A model generated the notes under the pieces. That model was given only the letters and a program-made list of their open reading frames with translations. It searched no databases and was not told where the DNA came from. Position numbers and translations under genes: made by a program. A stretch of DNA of 29,958 nt from JAGLQA01 sp023135565 (GTDB lineage Bacteria; Acidobacteriota; Aminicenantia; UBA2199): contig DAOWCY010000075.1 of assembly GCA_030639305.1 (NCBI GenBank), positions 1 to 29,958 of the forward strand. Reading direction: 5' to 3'. Of the stretch, positions 1-5,396 are shown in pieces. Position 1 is the stretch's first letter. Every line of letters starts with the position of its first letter.

Positions 1-148
1 CTATAGCGCTCACCTAAATTGACCCTACTTCGCTCACTTAAATGATACCACCATTTCTGCTACTTGGAAAAGAAAAAGAGTGTCCTAAGCTTTTTTAAGG
101 GGTATTTGATATGTAGATTGGGCGGATTACTTTATCTGAGCGCTATAG
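1..148. mobile_element. Short inverted-repeat element (MITE or IS remnant) at window edge
   Basis: Positions 1-11 (CTATAGCGCTC) and 138-148 (GAGCGCTATAG) are perfect 11-bp inverted repeats enclosing about 126 bp with no coding capacity. Next to the left end, CGCTCACCTAAA (7-18) and CGCTCACTTAAA (31-42) form a direct repeat 24 bp apart with 11/12 identity. Repeated motifs next to a terminus are known for IS21-type ends, so this may be an IS remnant. The right end lies inside a small peptide gene and supplies its stop codon. The left end coincides with the window edge, so the element may extend further. Confidence 0.5.
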
Positions 149-244
149 GCATAAGGAAATGGCATCCAATTTTTCGCTAATAAATACCGCAGTCAGCCCT
201 ACAATTAAAAGTAGTACAAAAAAACATATCATCTTTTTTTTCAT
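143..244 (-). pseudogene. Small secreted peptide gene truncated after its signal peptide
   Basis: An ATG at 244 is preceded by a good ribosome binding site (AGGAGA, about 6 nt spacing) and lies 15 nt downstream of the propeller gene stop, so the two form one operon. The 33-codon product begins MKKKMICFFVLLLIVG and is essentially only a Sec signal peptide, followed by a few residues up to a TAG stop. That stop lies in the 11-bp terminal repeat of the element at 1-148. The design matches the intact 60-residue peptide at 3676-3858: basic start, hydrophobic core, position next to a propeller gene. I infer that the mature part was lost when the element inserted. It could instead be a genuine very short peptide. 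Confidence 0.5.
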
Positions 245-259
245 GAATTATCTCCTTTT

Positions 260-1336
260 CTATTTGTAAAGCACCAAACGACCATACCTGGTGCCATAAA
301 AAATACTATTCTTTTTACAATGGAAAATAGTGACCCAGTGGCCATCCGGTCTTTTTATATAGAGAATTTTTTTCAATCTGCCATTTAAATCGAACTTATA
401 AAGCGGTATAATCTTTTTTGCTTTGTCTTCAATGAATTGCATATAAAAGAAATTATTATCATCGCCATCTATAAAAAAATTAAAAGCAAACAATAAACTC
501 ACATTGCCGTCATCTTCCTGTAAAAATTTATAGAGTTCCCTTTTATGAACACTCAATATTCTTTCGGGCCAGACATTAAATTTCTTCTTTAATTCGCGGT
601 TTTCTAAAAGGTATACAGTTGAGGAGTTCATAATGTAGACTAAGAGTGCATTGTCTTTTAATAAATAATAATTAAGATTTCCCGAGTGCGGAAAACTCTT
701 ACTTGCTTTTATTAAAGGACGCGGCTCGAAAAACAGGAACTTGCGGAACTCGGTAACATCAAGGAGTACCCCGGTCAGTTCCATTTTGCTGTTAAATATA
801 TCAATGACCCCACCGTTTTCCGAGGGTATATAGAGATTTCCTTCAATATCTTGAACCGGGTTAAAAGAATGTTTATATCTGATCTTATAATCGGTTATAT
901 AATCTCCGTTAAGACTGAAAACTGATATCCTTTTATTCCTGTAATCCTGTGCATATAACCGGTTCTTCCCGCTTATGTTTAAGCGCACGCCGGTGCTCCC
1001 CCTGGAAGTAGCAAATTCTCCCGGTCCTTTCCCTTTTCCTCCGAATCTTTTCTTGAAGACTAAATTTTTATCGTACTTGAAAATTTCGCCCAAAACCCCG
1101 TCGAAAAGAAATATATTGCCGTTGTTATCGGCTGTAACCGATCTTGCGAAAGCGATAAAATTTTCACTCTCGCTATCTTCATTACTGATTTCTTTATACT
1201 TATTAAGTAGTTCGTACTGAACGTTTTTCTCGAAACAGGTCGGTTTTGGGTCTTTTATTACTTCTATTTCAATACCGAAAGAGAAAAGTGATAATACAAT
1301 AATTGATGCTATAACAAATTGGATTTTTTGATTCAC
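260..1336 (-). CDS. Secreted 6-bladed beta-propeller protein
   Basis: The 358-residue product starts with a hydrophobic signal or anchor segment (residues 7-21, no lipobox Cys). The rest is repeated beta-rich segments with NGN/NGD turns. The segment FGGKGKGPGEF (residues 98-108) is the hallmark of the 6-bladed beta-propeller family (NHL-like, DUF5128 type), which is usually exported. The start is GTG, supported by GGAGG about 7 nt upstream. The molecular function of this family is not established; binding of a peptide, glycan or partner protein is plausible. It is the first gene of its own transcription unit, followed 15 nt later by a truncated small peptide gene. It is paralogous in design to the propeller lipoprotein at 1865-2932. 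Confidence 0.8.
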   Translation of the reverse strand: MNQKIQFVIASIIVLSLFSFGIEIEVIKDPKPTCFEKNVQYELLNKYKEISNEDSESENFIAFARSVTADNNGNIFLFDGVLGEIFKYDKNLVFKKRFGGKGKGPGEFATSRGSTGVRLNISGKNRLYAQDYRNKRISVFSLNGDYITDYKIRYKHSFNPVQDIEGNLYIPSENGGVIDIFNSKMELTGVLLDVTEFRKFLFFEPRPLIKASKSFPHSGNLNYYLLKDNALLVYIMNSSTVYLLENRELKKKFNVWPERILSVHKRELYKFLQEDDGNVSLLFAFNFFIDGDDNNFFYMQFIEDKAKKIIPLYKFDLNGRLKKILYIKRPDGHWVTIFHCKKNSIFYGTRYGRLVLYK

Positions 1337-1405
1337 GCTGCTTCCTCCTTTTTATGCTTCGATTTCCTAAAAATAATAGTTCTGTGAAAATTTTATTCAT
1401 AAGGG

Positions 1406-1434
1406 AGTATAAAAAAAAAGAAAACGAATGTCAA
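1406..1434 (-). promoter_or_regulatory. Sigma-70-type promoter of the propeller/peptide unit
   Basis: On the minus strand TTGACA (1429-1434), a 17-bp spacer rich in T, and TATACT (1406-1411) precede the GTG start at 1336. This leaves a leader of roughly 60 nt that ends in an AAGGAGG ribosome binding site. Confidence 0.75.
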
Positions 1435-1456
1435 GTGATTTTGTAAAGAAAAATAG

Positions 1457-1553
1457 GGTCGCTCATTAGAAATGCATTGTCAAGAGGGTAGAGTGGTTTT
1501 TTTTATTTTTTGCAATTCTAACTCTTGGCAATGCTTACGTTTGTTCAGCGACC
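1457..1553. repeat. Imperfect long hairpin between the two envelope operons
   Basis: Nested inverted repeats: GGTCGCT (1457-1463) pairs with AGCGACC (1547-1553), and GCATTGTCAAGAG (1474-1486) pairs with CTCTTGGCAATGC (1522-1534, one mismatch). It lies in the 528-bp gap between the propeller genes, upstream of the promoter at 1406-1434. It may be a decayed small mobile element or a structured RNA; no T-run follows either arm, so a simple terminator is unlikely. Confidence 0.45.
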
Positions 1554-1599
1554 GGGATTTCATGCGTTTCGGTTACAGACACGATCAACATTCAGGAAA

Positions 1600-1626
1600 G
1601 GGGTCGGTGCGTGCGAATGTTACAAT
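1600..1626 (+). repeat. Dispersed repeat, copy 1 (GGGGTCGGTGCGTGC family)
   Basis: Shares GGTCGGTGCG and the downstream GCGAATGTTACAAT with the copy at 4003-4029 and the first part with 3944-3969. All three copies have the same orientation and lie in gene-free or pseudogene DNA. This suggests an IS-end or REP-like remnant. Confidence 0.6.
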
Positions 1627-1644
1627 GTTGATAACTCTATGTAA

Positions 1645-1761
1645 AAAAGGGGCCCGGCTAAAAAATGCCTTTTGGCCCATTTTAGTAAGATATTTAGAGA
1701 AAATAGAGAATCTGTTGAAGAAGATTTGAAAGAATATCGAGAGGCAGAAGAGACAAAATAA
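1645..1761 (+). pseudogene. Possible C-terminal remnant of an unrecognised small protein
   Basis: An open frame without a start ends at TAA 1759-1761 and encodes a highly charged helical tail (IFRENRESVEEDLKEY...EAEETK). Amino-acid composition looks like real coding sequence, possibly the end of a small regulatory or antitoxin-like protein. No N-terminal part or ribosome binding site is present, and a stop at 1642 closes the frame. The dispersed repeat copy lies just upstream. Confidence 0.3.
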
Positions 1762-1864
1762 AAACAGTCAATTTTGCCTCCCGGAGGCTCATAACGACCA
1801 GTTAATATTAATGTGCGCGATGATTTGAACGTTTGATTTATTCCACGAATCCCGATTTACAAAA

Positions 1865-2932
1865 CTATAATTGGAATTCCCAAAATTCAAGTTTCGTCGT
1901 TTCTTCGTCAAGATTTGCGGTGATTAGCATATCATTATGAACCGCTAAAATAGTGCCTGCATCAAAATCTACATAACCTAATTTCTTAAAATCCTTATCC
2001 CAAAATTGCAAAATGTATTGGGAATTTTTGACATCTTTCCAGTTGGCTAATCCTGTAACGTAACCTCCGCCGAATTTATACATTCCTACAATTTGTGAAA
2101 AAGTTGCCCTGTATTCAAACTCTTCCTTATGACCGCGTACATGTTTCGCATCTTTGAAGTCCGGTTTCGTATAGAATGGGCTGGAAAGATTTATACTGCC
2201 TGTCTTATTACCGGCAAAATCGAATACGAGGATTTCCTCTTTGAAATTAAAAAATTGATAAATCCGGTTGTTTTCTAAACAAAGGCCGGTCTGAGGCGCA
2301 AAGGTATCGAAAATATCCGGCACATCTGAATAAGGGGAAAAATTATTAATCATATTTCCATTTTTATCCAAATGGAAAATAGATTTTTTGGTCCTGTTAT
2401 CCCTGCTTAAACATAACGCAAAAACGCTTCCATCAGGCCCCGGGTAAAGTCCATTACCTATCCCTCTAAACGGTTTATTCATGGTTTTTATTAAATCCCC
2501 ATTTGTTTTATATATGATGATACGGTAACCACCCTGGACAAAAATTCTATCGCCGGAAATGCATGCGGCCCTGGGAAAAGTATATTCACCCGGCCCCTGG
2601 CCTATTCTCCCGATTTTACCTAGTAATTTCCCGTTTTCAGAGAAAAGATAGCAGCTCCTAGAGCGCATTAGGTCAACAACAAGGAACATTTTGTCTACAA
2701 ATTTCAAACTCCAAATCATGCCGATAACATCTTCCCCACTGTCAAGGATAATTTCTTTACTTTTTTTCACGTTGATTAATTTACCGGCTTTACCTTTGAG
2801 TTTCGATAGGTTTTTGTAAGAGAATTTTTTGGGGACAAAAATGTTTTTTATAGAGCCGTCTTCATTTTCACAACCGGTATAGAATAATATTAACAAGATG
2901 CCGAACATATATATAGATTTCTTTAGCTTCAC
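1865..2932 (-). CDS. 6-bladed beta-propeller lipoprotein
   Basis: The 355-residue product has a type II signal peptide: a basic N-terminus, a hydrophobic core, and FYTGC with Cys21 as the likely lipidated residue (the -3 position is not canonical). The family segment IGQGPGEYTFP lies at about residues 110-120, in the same place relative to the first blade as in the protein at 260-1336. Further blades are marked by NG/DG turns. It is predicted to sit on the periplasmic face of a membrane. Its ATG is 3 nt after the stop of the thioredoxin-like gene, so the two are almost certainly cotranscribed. The role is inferred only as an envelope binding or sensing protein. Confidence 0.8.
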   Translation of the reverse strand: MKLKKSIYMFGILLILFYTGCENEDGSIKNIFVPKKFSYKNLSKLKGKAGKLINVKKSKEIILDSGEDVIGMIWSLKFVDKMFLVVDLMRSRSCYLFSENGKLLGKIGRIGQGPGEYTFPRAACISGDRIFVQGGYRIIIYKTNGDLIKTMNKPFRGIGNGLYPGPDGSVFALCLSRDNRTKKSIFHLDKNGNMINNFSPYSDVPDIFDTFAPQTGLCLENNRIYQFFNFKEEILVFDFAGNKTGSINLSSPFYTKPDFKDAKHVRGHKEEFEYRATFSQIVGMYKFGGGYVTGLANWKDVKNSQYILQFWDKDFKKLGYVDFDAGTILAVHNDMLITANLDEETTKLEFWEFQL

Positions 2933-2935
2933 TTT

Positions 2936-3598
2936 TTACTCCTCTTTGGAAATTAGAGACAGGAACAAGTTCTTGAATCTAATTGTCCTATCTACCGTTA
3001 ATTCCCTGGTTTTGTTTGCGGCTATTATTTTTTTGTCTCTCCTGACGATCAAAGATAAGGGGGTTTGATTTGGCGTTACTCCGAAAGCTCCGAGAAGGAT
3101 GGAATCGCTATCTAAATAATTTGGTAGTTGAATACCGCTTCCCTTTAAATAAGCGCTTGTTTTTCTTGTATCTCCCTTTTTAATCTCCCTGTCTTCTGAA
3201 ATGATTAATATTATTGGTGTTTCATTATCTTTTTTATAAATATCGTCCCAAATTTTTAAAGTTTGCTCCCGGCAGGTGCTGCATGTTTCGAGAGACGTTA
3301 TTACCAACACATAGAAATTATCGAATTCCCTATCAAGTCTATCATACAAAAAGATTTCCTTTCGATCAGGGCCTTTTATCCTTAAATCTGGAAATTTCCC
3401 TTTAATTCGCTCTTCTATTTCGATACAATTTTTTATGGTATTGAAAGCAACCAGTGGCTTTTCAAAGGATTTAATTTTCCTATTGTAGCTTATTTTCAGA
3501 AACACGCAGTATATTAAAATTACAGTCGAAAGCAGGTATACAATTTTATTTTTCATGTTTATCACATTGAATAAAAACCTAAAATTCTCAAGGCACAA
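2936..3598 (-). CDS. Membrane-anchored thioredoxin-like (TlpA/AhpC-type) protein
   Basis: The 220-residue product has one N-terminal membrane segment (about residues 19-37) and a thioredoxin-fold domain outside the membrane. The domain carries LETCSTCREQ, a CxxC redox pair at Cys106 and Cys109, and the later QTP segment (Pro180) fits the conserved cis-proline. Known relatives reduce or exchange disulfides in the periplasm. The start chosen is TTG, because AGAGG lies 5 nt upstream. An ATG at 3556 (Met15) would still keep the anchor but has no clear binding site. It sits between the small Cys-containing peptide gene and the propeller lipoprotein, which suggests it handles a thiol or disulfide in one of them (inference). 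Confidence 0.75.
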   Translation of the reverse strand: MCLENFRFLFNVINMKNKIVYLLSTVILIYCVFLKISYNRKIKSFEKPLVAFNTIKNCIEIEERIKGKFPDLRIKGPDRKEIFLYDRLDREFDNFYVLVITSLETCSTCREQTLKIWDDIYKKDNETPIILIISEDREIKKGDTRKTSAYLKGSGIQLPNYLDSDSILLGAFGVTPNQTPLSLIVRRDKKIIAANKTRELTVDRTIRFKNLFLSLISKEE

Positions 3599-3675
3599 TA
3601 ATACCTCTTAGATAAACGAATAATAAAATTGCCTCTGAGAACGTTAATTAGCAGTACTTACAATTATGAAACTAA

Positions 3676-3858
3676 CTAATATGCCGGAGCATCACAAGCA
3701 CGCGATGACGTATTATGACAAAGCGTCGCCGTCCCTATATGTTCGTGAGGATCTCTCGGTGAGGCTGCATCGACCTGAATATTTAACGATGGTATAAAAA
3801 TCATCGCGATTAACCCCAGTAATAAAAAGACTTTCCACAATCTTAAAATTTTTTTCAA
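3676..3858 (-). CDS. Small secreted peptide with two cysteines
   Basis: A 60-residue product has a basic start, a hydrophobic core (about residues 9-26) and a likely signal peptidase site around VDA|AS (residue 31). This leaves a mature peptide of about 29 residues with Cys47 and Cys55 and a C-terminal DAPAY. The start is TTG with AGGAG 6 nt upstream, and a near-consensus promoter lies further upstream, so the reading frame is well supported despite its size. It is the first gene of the unit with the thioredoxin-like and propeller lipoprotein genes. I do not recognise the family. In Bacteroidetes, small NVEALA peptides occur beside 6-bladed propeller genes, but this sequence lacks that motif. 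Confidence 0.65.
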   Translation of the reverse strand: MKKILRLWKVFLLLGLIAMIFIPSLNIQVDAASPRDPHEHIGTATLCHNTSSRACDAPAY

Positions 3859-3899
3859 GTTTAACTCCTATAGTTAAGATTTTATAAAAACAATTATTG

Positions 3900-3929
3900 A
3901 TTTTATCATGAAATGAATTGCATTGTCAA
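3900..3929 (-). promoter_or_regulatory. Promoter of the peptide/thioredoxin/propeller operon
   Basis: On the minus strand TTGACA (3924-3929), an 18-bp spacer and TAAAAT (3900-3905) lie upstream of the TTG start at 3858, giving a leader of about 35 nt containing AGGAG. Confidence 0.75.
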
Positions 3930-3943
3930 GTTTTATTTAATAA

Positions 3944-3969
3944 GGGGTCGGTGCGTGCAAACGTGCAAA
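3944..3969 (+). repeat. Dispersed repeat, copy 2
   Basis: Begins GGGGTCGGTGCGTGC like the copy at 1600 and continues AAACGTGCAAA. It lies just upstream of the envelope operon promoter and marks the left edge of the pseudogene stretch. Confidence 0.6.
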
Positions 3970-4002
3970 GTTCAAAGGCACTTTTTCTAATCCTCAAAAA
4001 AT

Positions 4003-4029
4003 GGGTCGGTGCGAGCGAATGTTACAATA
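4003..4029 (+). repeat. Dispersed repeat, copy 3, abutting a kinase remnant
   Basis: GGGTCGGTGCGAGCGAATGTTACAAT-type sequence, one base different from the 1600 copy over its core. The histidine-kinase fragment starts directly after it, so the repeat edge is probably the breakpoint that removed the rest of the kinase. Confidence 0.6.
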
Positions 4030-4242
4030 TTACGGGAAACCGGGAGCCGGTCAGGAAAAGAATATGAGTATCATTTAGTTATAGCGGATAATGGGGTAGG
4101 CTTTCCCGCGGACCGGGATTTCCGGGACAGCGGCACACTTGGTATGCTGTTAGTGAACTCCTTATTGCAGCAGCTTCGCGGCACCATAGACTTAGATCGA
4201 AGCGGCGGGACAAAATTTACCATCGAATTCAAGAAAAAATAA
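4030..4242 (+). pseudogene. C-terminal fragment of a sensor histidine kinase (HATPase_c)
   Basis: About 65 residues of an ATP-binding domain: VIADNGVGFPAD is a G1-box type segment, SGTLGMLLVNSLLQQL matches the G2 region and helix, and GGTKFTIEF is the final strand. The pattern (GTLGMxLV) is that of HisKA_2/HWE-type kinases. The membrane, sensor and phosphoacceptor domains and the N box are all missing. The only in-frame start (GTG at 4009) lies within the dispersed repeat, so this is a remnant rather than a gene. Confidence 0.8.
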
Positions 4243-4247
4243 CCCGC

Positions 4248-4263
4248 TGACCAAATTTGGTCA
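4248..4263. promoter_or_regulatory. Perfect 16-bp palindrome, candidate operator
   Basis: TGACCAAATTTGGTCA reads the same on both strands. It ends 7 bp before the -35 box of the next promoter. The -35 box itself begins a related half-site, TTGACTAAATTT (4271-4282). This arrangement fits binding of a dimeric repressor that controls the ATPase gene at 4306. Confidence 0.55.
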
Positions 4264-4270
4264 ATACCCA

Positions 4271-4299
4271 TTGACTAAATTTAAAAAATGTTGTAAAAT
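4271..4299 (+). promoter_or_regulatory. Promoter with -10 adjacent to the start codon (leaderless)
   Basis: TTGACT (4271-4276), 17-bp spacer, TAAAAT (4294-4299), then only 6 nt before the ATG at 4306. Transcription should begin at or next to the start codon, and no ribosome binding site is present. Confidence 0.65.
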
Positions 4300-4305
4300 C
4301 ATGAT

Positions 4306-4593
4306 ATGCTTGAAGAATTAGCTATCCATAACCGGTTCAAAGAGTCGCTGCCACGGTATGAAGCCCATGATCCCCACCTGAAAAAATTAAAAAACCTACC
4401 GCTGGTTTACCACTCTACCCTGCTGGATGAACAAATTTTTAATAATCCCGGCATCTACCTGGTCACAGGCGGCAGGCAAATCGGGAAAACCACATTCTTA
4501 AAACAATTTATTTTAGAGCTTTTGACAAAGAAAGCAATAGACTCCGCGGCCATTCTTTTTATTTCCGGTGAAATTATCGACAGCCATCATATG
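4306..4593 (+). pseudogene. N-terminal fragment of an AAA-type ATPase
   Basis: About 96 residues resembling the start of ATP-binding proteins of the DUF4143/AAA_14 kind. They include YLVTGGRQIGKTTFLKQF, a Walker A motif (GGRQIGKT), and the strand AAILFISGEIID that precedes the missing Walker B region. After about 4593 the homology stops. The frame runs on into the ribosome binding site and start of the next gene, ending at 4641. The promoter and start look intact, so a short truncated product may still be made. The deletion junction lies beside a small GC hairpin (GGCCCCACCGGGGTC, around 4600). Confidence 0.7.
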
Positions 4594-4627
4594 AGGGCGG
4601 CCCCACCGGGGTCTATAAGGAGGAAAA

Positions 4628-5128
4628 ATGAAGAAACTTAGGTTAATTTTTTCGGGTATTTTGCTTTTGGTGTCGACCGTTTTATTCGTGAACCAGGTGG
4701 ATCTACATGCCAATTTGGGTGACCCGGTACCGGGTGTGGAAATTTATCTCGAACAAGAACCTCAAGGTGACCCTATCTCGTCTACCGTTTCAGGCAGCGG
4801 CGGGAATTTCGAATTCAACGGTCTCTATGGCTTAGAGGAGGGCAAATACTCCGTTTACATCAGGATACCGGGTACCAAAGGCCTTAAAAAGAAGCTGGCC
4901 AAAAAGAAACTTATACACATCCGTTTTGAAATCGGGAAAATAAGGAAAAAAGGAACGGAAATTGTCGTAAGTAAGACAATCTTGATAAAAACCGGCAAAA
5001 CACGCAAAGGGAGAAAAATTAAAAATTTTTCTTTCAAATTGAAAGAGGATGTACTTTTCCAGTCTAATGCATCAAAAGCAGGCGGCAGCAAGTCGGGATT
5101 TGCAGTAGGTGGATTCAGCACGTCGTAA
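4628..5128 (+). CDS. Small secreted protein with carboxypeptidase-regulatory-like fold
   Basis: The 166-residue product starts at an ATG with a perfect AAGGAGG 4 nt upstream. It has a Sec signal peptide (about 28 residues, ending DLHA). A segment then looks like an Ig-like or SpaA/carboxypeptidase regulatory domain: GDPVPGVEIYLEQ, a GxFxFxGL turn, and GKYSVYIRIPG. The second half is very Lys-rich (KKKLAKKK) with alternating strands, and the tail is Ser/Gly-rich. The function is unknown; such modules usually act in surface adhesion or carbohydrate binding. It has replaced the missing part of the upstream ATPase gene and has no clear promoter of its own, so it may depend on the 4271 promoter. 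Confidence 0.6.
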   Translation: MKKLRLIFSGILLLVSTVLFVNQVDLHANLGDPVPGVEIYLEQEPQGDPISSTVSGSGGNFEFNGLYGLEEGKYSVYIRIPGTKGLKKKLAKKKLIHIRFEIGKIRKKGTEIVVSKTILIKTGKTRKGRKIKNFSFKLKEDVLFQSNASKAGGSKSGFAVGGFSTS

Positions 5129-5266
5129 CCTTTTTTAGTTATTTCAGGCGTTTTATTTAGCTGCACTGTAAAAAGTAGTTTGGGTGGGGCAAGCGCCGCC
5201 ATCCGATGATCCCCCTCCTGGAGTAAAGAATTGCCGATAAGCAAACAAACCGTTTGCAAAACCCTC

Positions 5267-5288
5267 AACGCTCCCCCACGCAGTGGGG
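5267..5288 (+). repeat. Hairpin repeat, copy A (CCCCCACGCAGTGGGG)
   Basis: A 22-bp sequence containing the stem CCCCAC/GTGGGG around a GCA loop. It is perfectly repeated in the opposite orientation at 24309-24330. It lies in the convergent gap 5129-5375 and could end transcripts from either side. Confidence 0.65.
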
Positions 5289-5296
5289 CTGCCGGG

Positions 5297-5362
5297 ATAT
5301 TATAACCCCATTATAATGTTTCGGCAAATATATTATAATGGCATTGTAATGTTTTGGAAAAG
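5297..5362 (+). repeat. Tandem 33-bp repeat with palindromic CATTATAATG cores
   Basis: Units 5297-5329 and 5330-5362 agree at 26 of 33 positions. Each carries ATATTATAA followed by CATTATAATG (perfect palindrome, 5309-5318) or CATTGTAATG. It lies between convergent genes just downstream of uvrD. A protein-binding site is possible, but no gene start is nearby. Confidence 0.55.
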
Positions 5363-5396
5363 TAGCGGAAAGCGCCTACAAAAACTTTACCGCTAC
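5362..5396 (-). terminator. Hairpin overlapping the uvrD stop codon
   Basis: Arms GTAGCGGAAAG (5362-5372) and CTTTACCGCTAC (5385-5396) pair with one bulge. On the minus strand the second arm is followed by TTTTCC. The TAG stop of uvrD (5376-5378) lies in the loop. This is a plausible intrinsic terminator for the pcm-uvrD transcript. Confidence 0.5.

Noticed and set aside
1472..1729. 85-codon plus-strand frame between the propeller operons
   Set aside because: It spans a hairpin and a dispersed repeat and has no coding-like composition; only the tail in another frame looks like a protein remnant.
1776..1788. GCCTCCCGGAGGC as a terminator of the propeller lipoprotein operon
   Set aside because: The 6-bp stem is followed by AAAATTG rather than a T-run on the minus strand, so an intrinsic terminator is not supported.
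4855..5268. 137-codon minus-strand frame opposite the secreted protein
   Set aside because: It is an antisense shadow of the gene at 4628-5128, which has a signal peptide and a perfect ribosome binding site.
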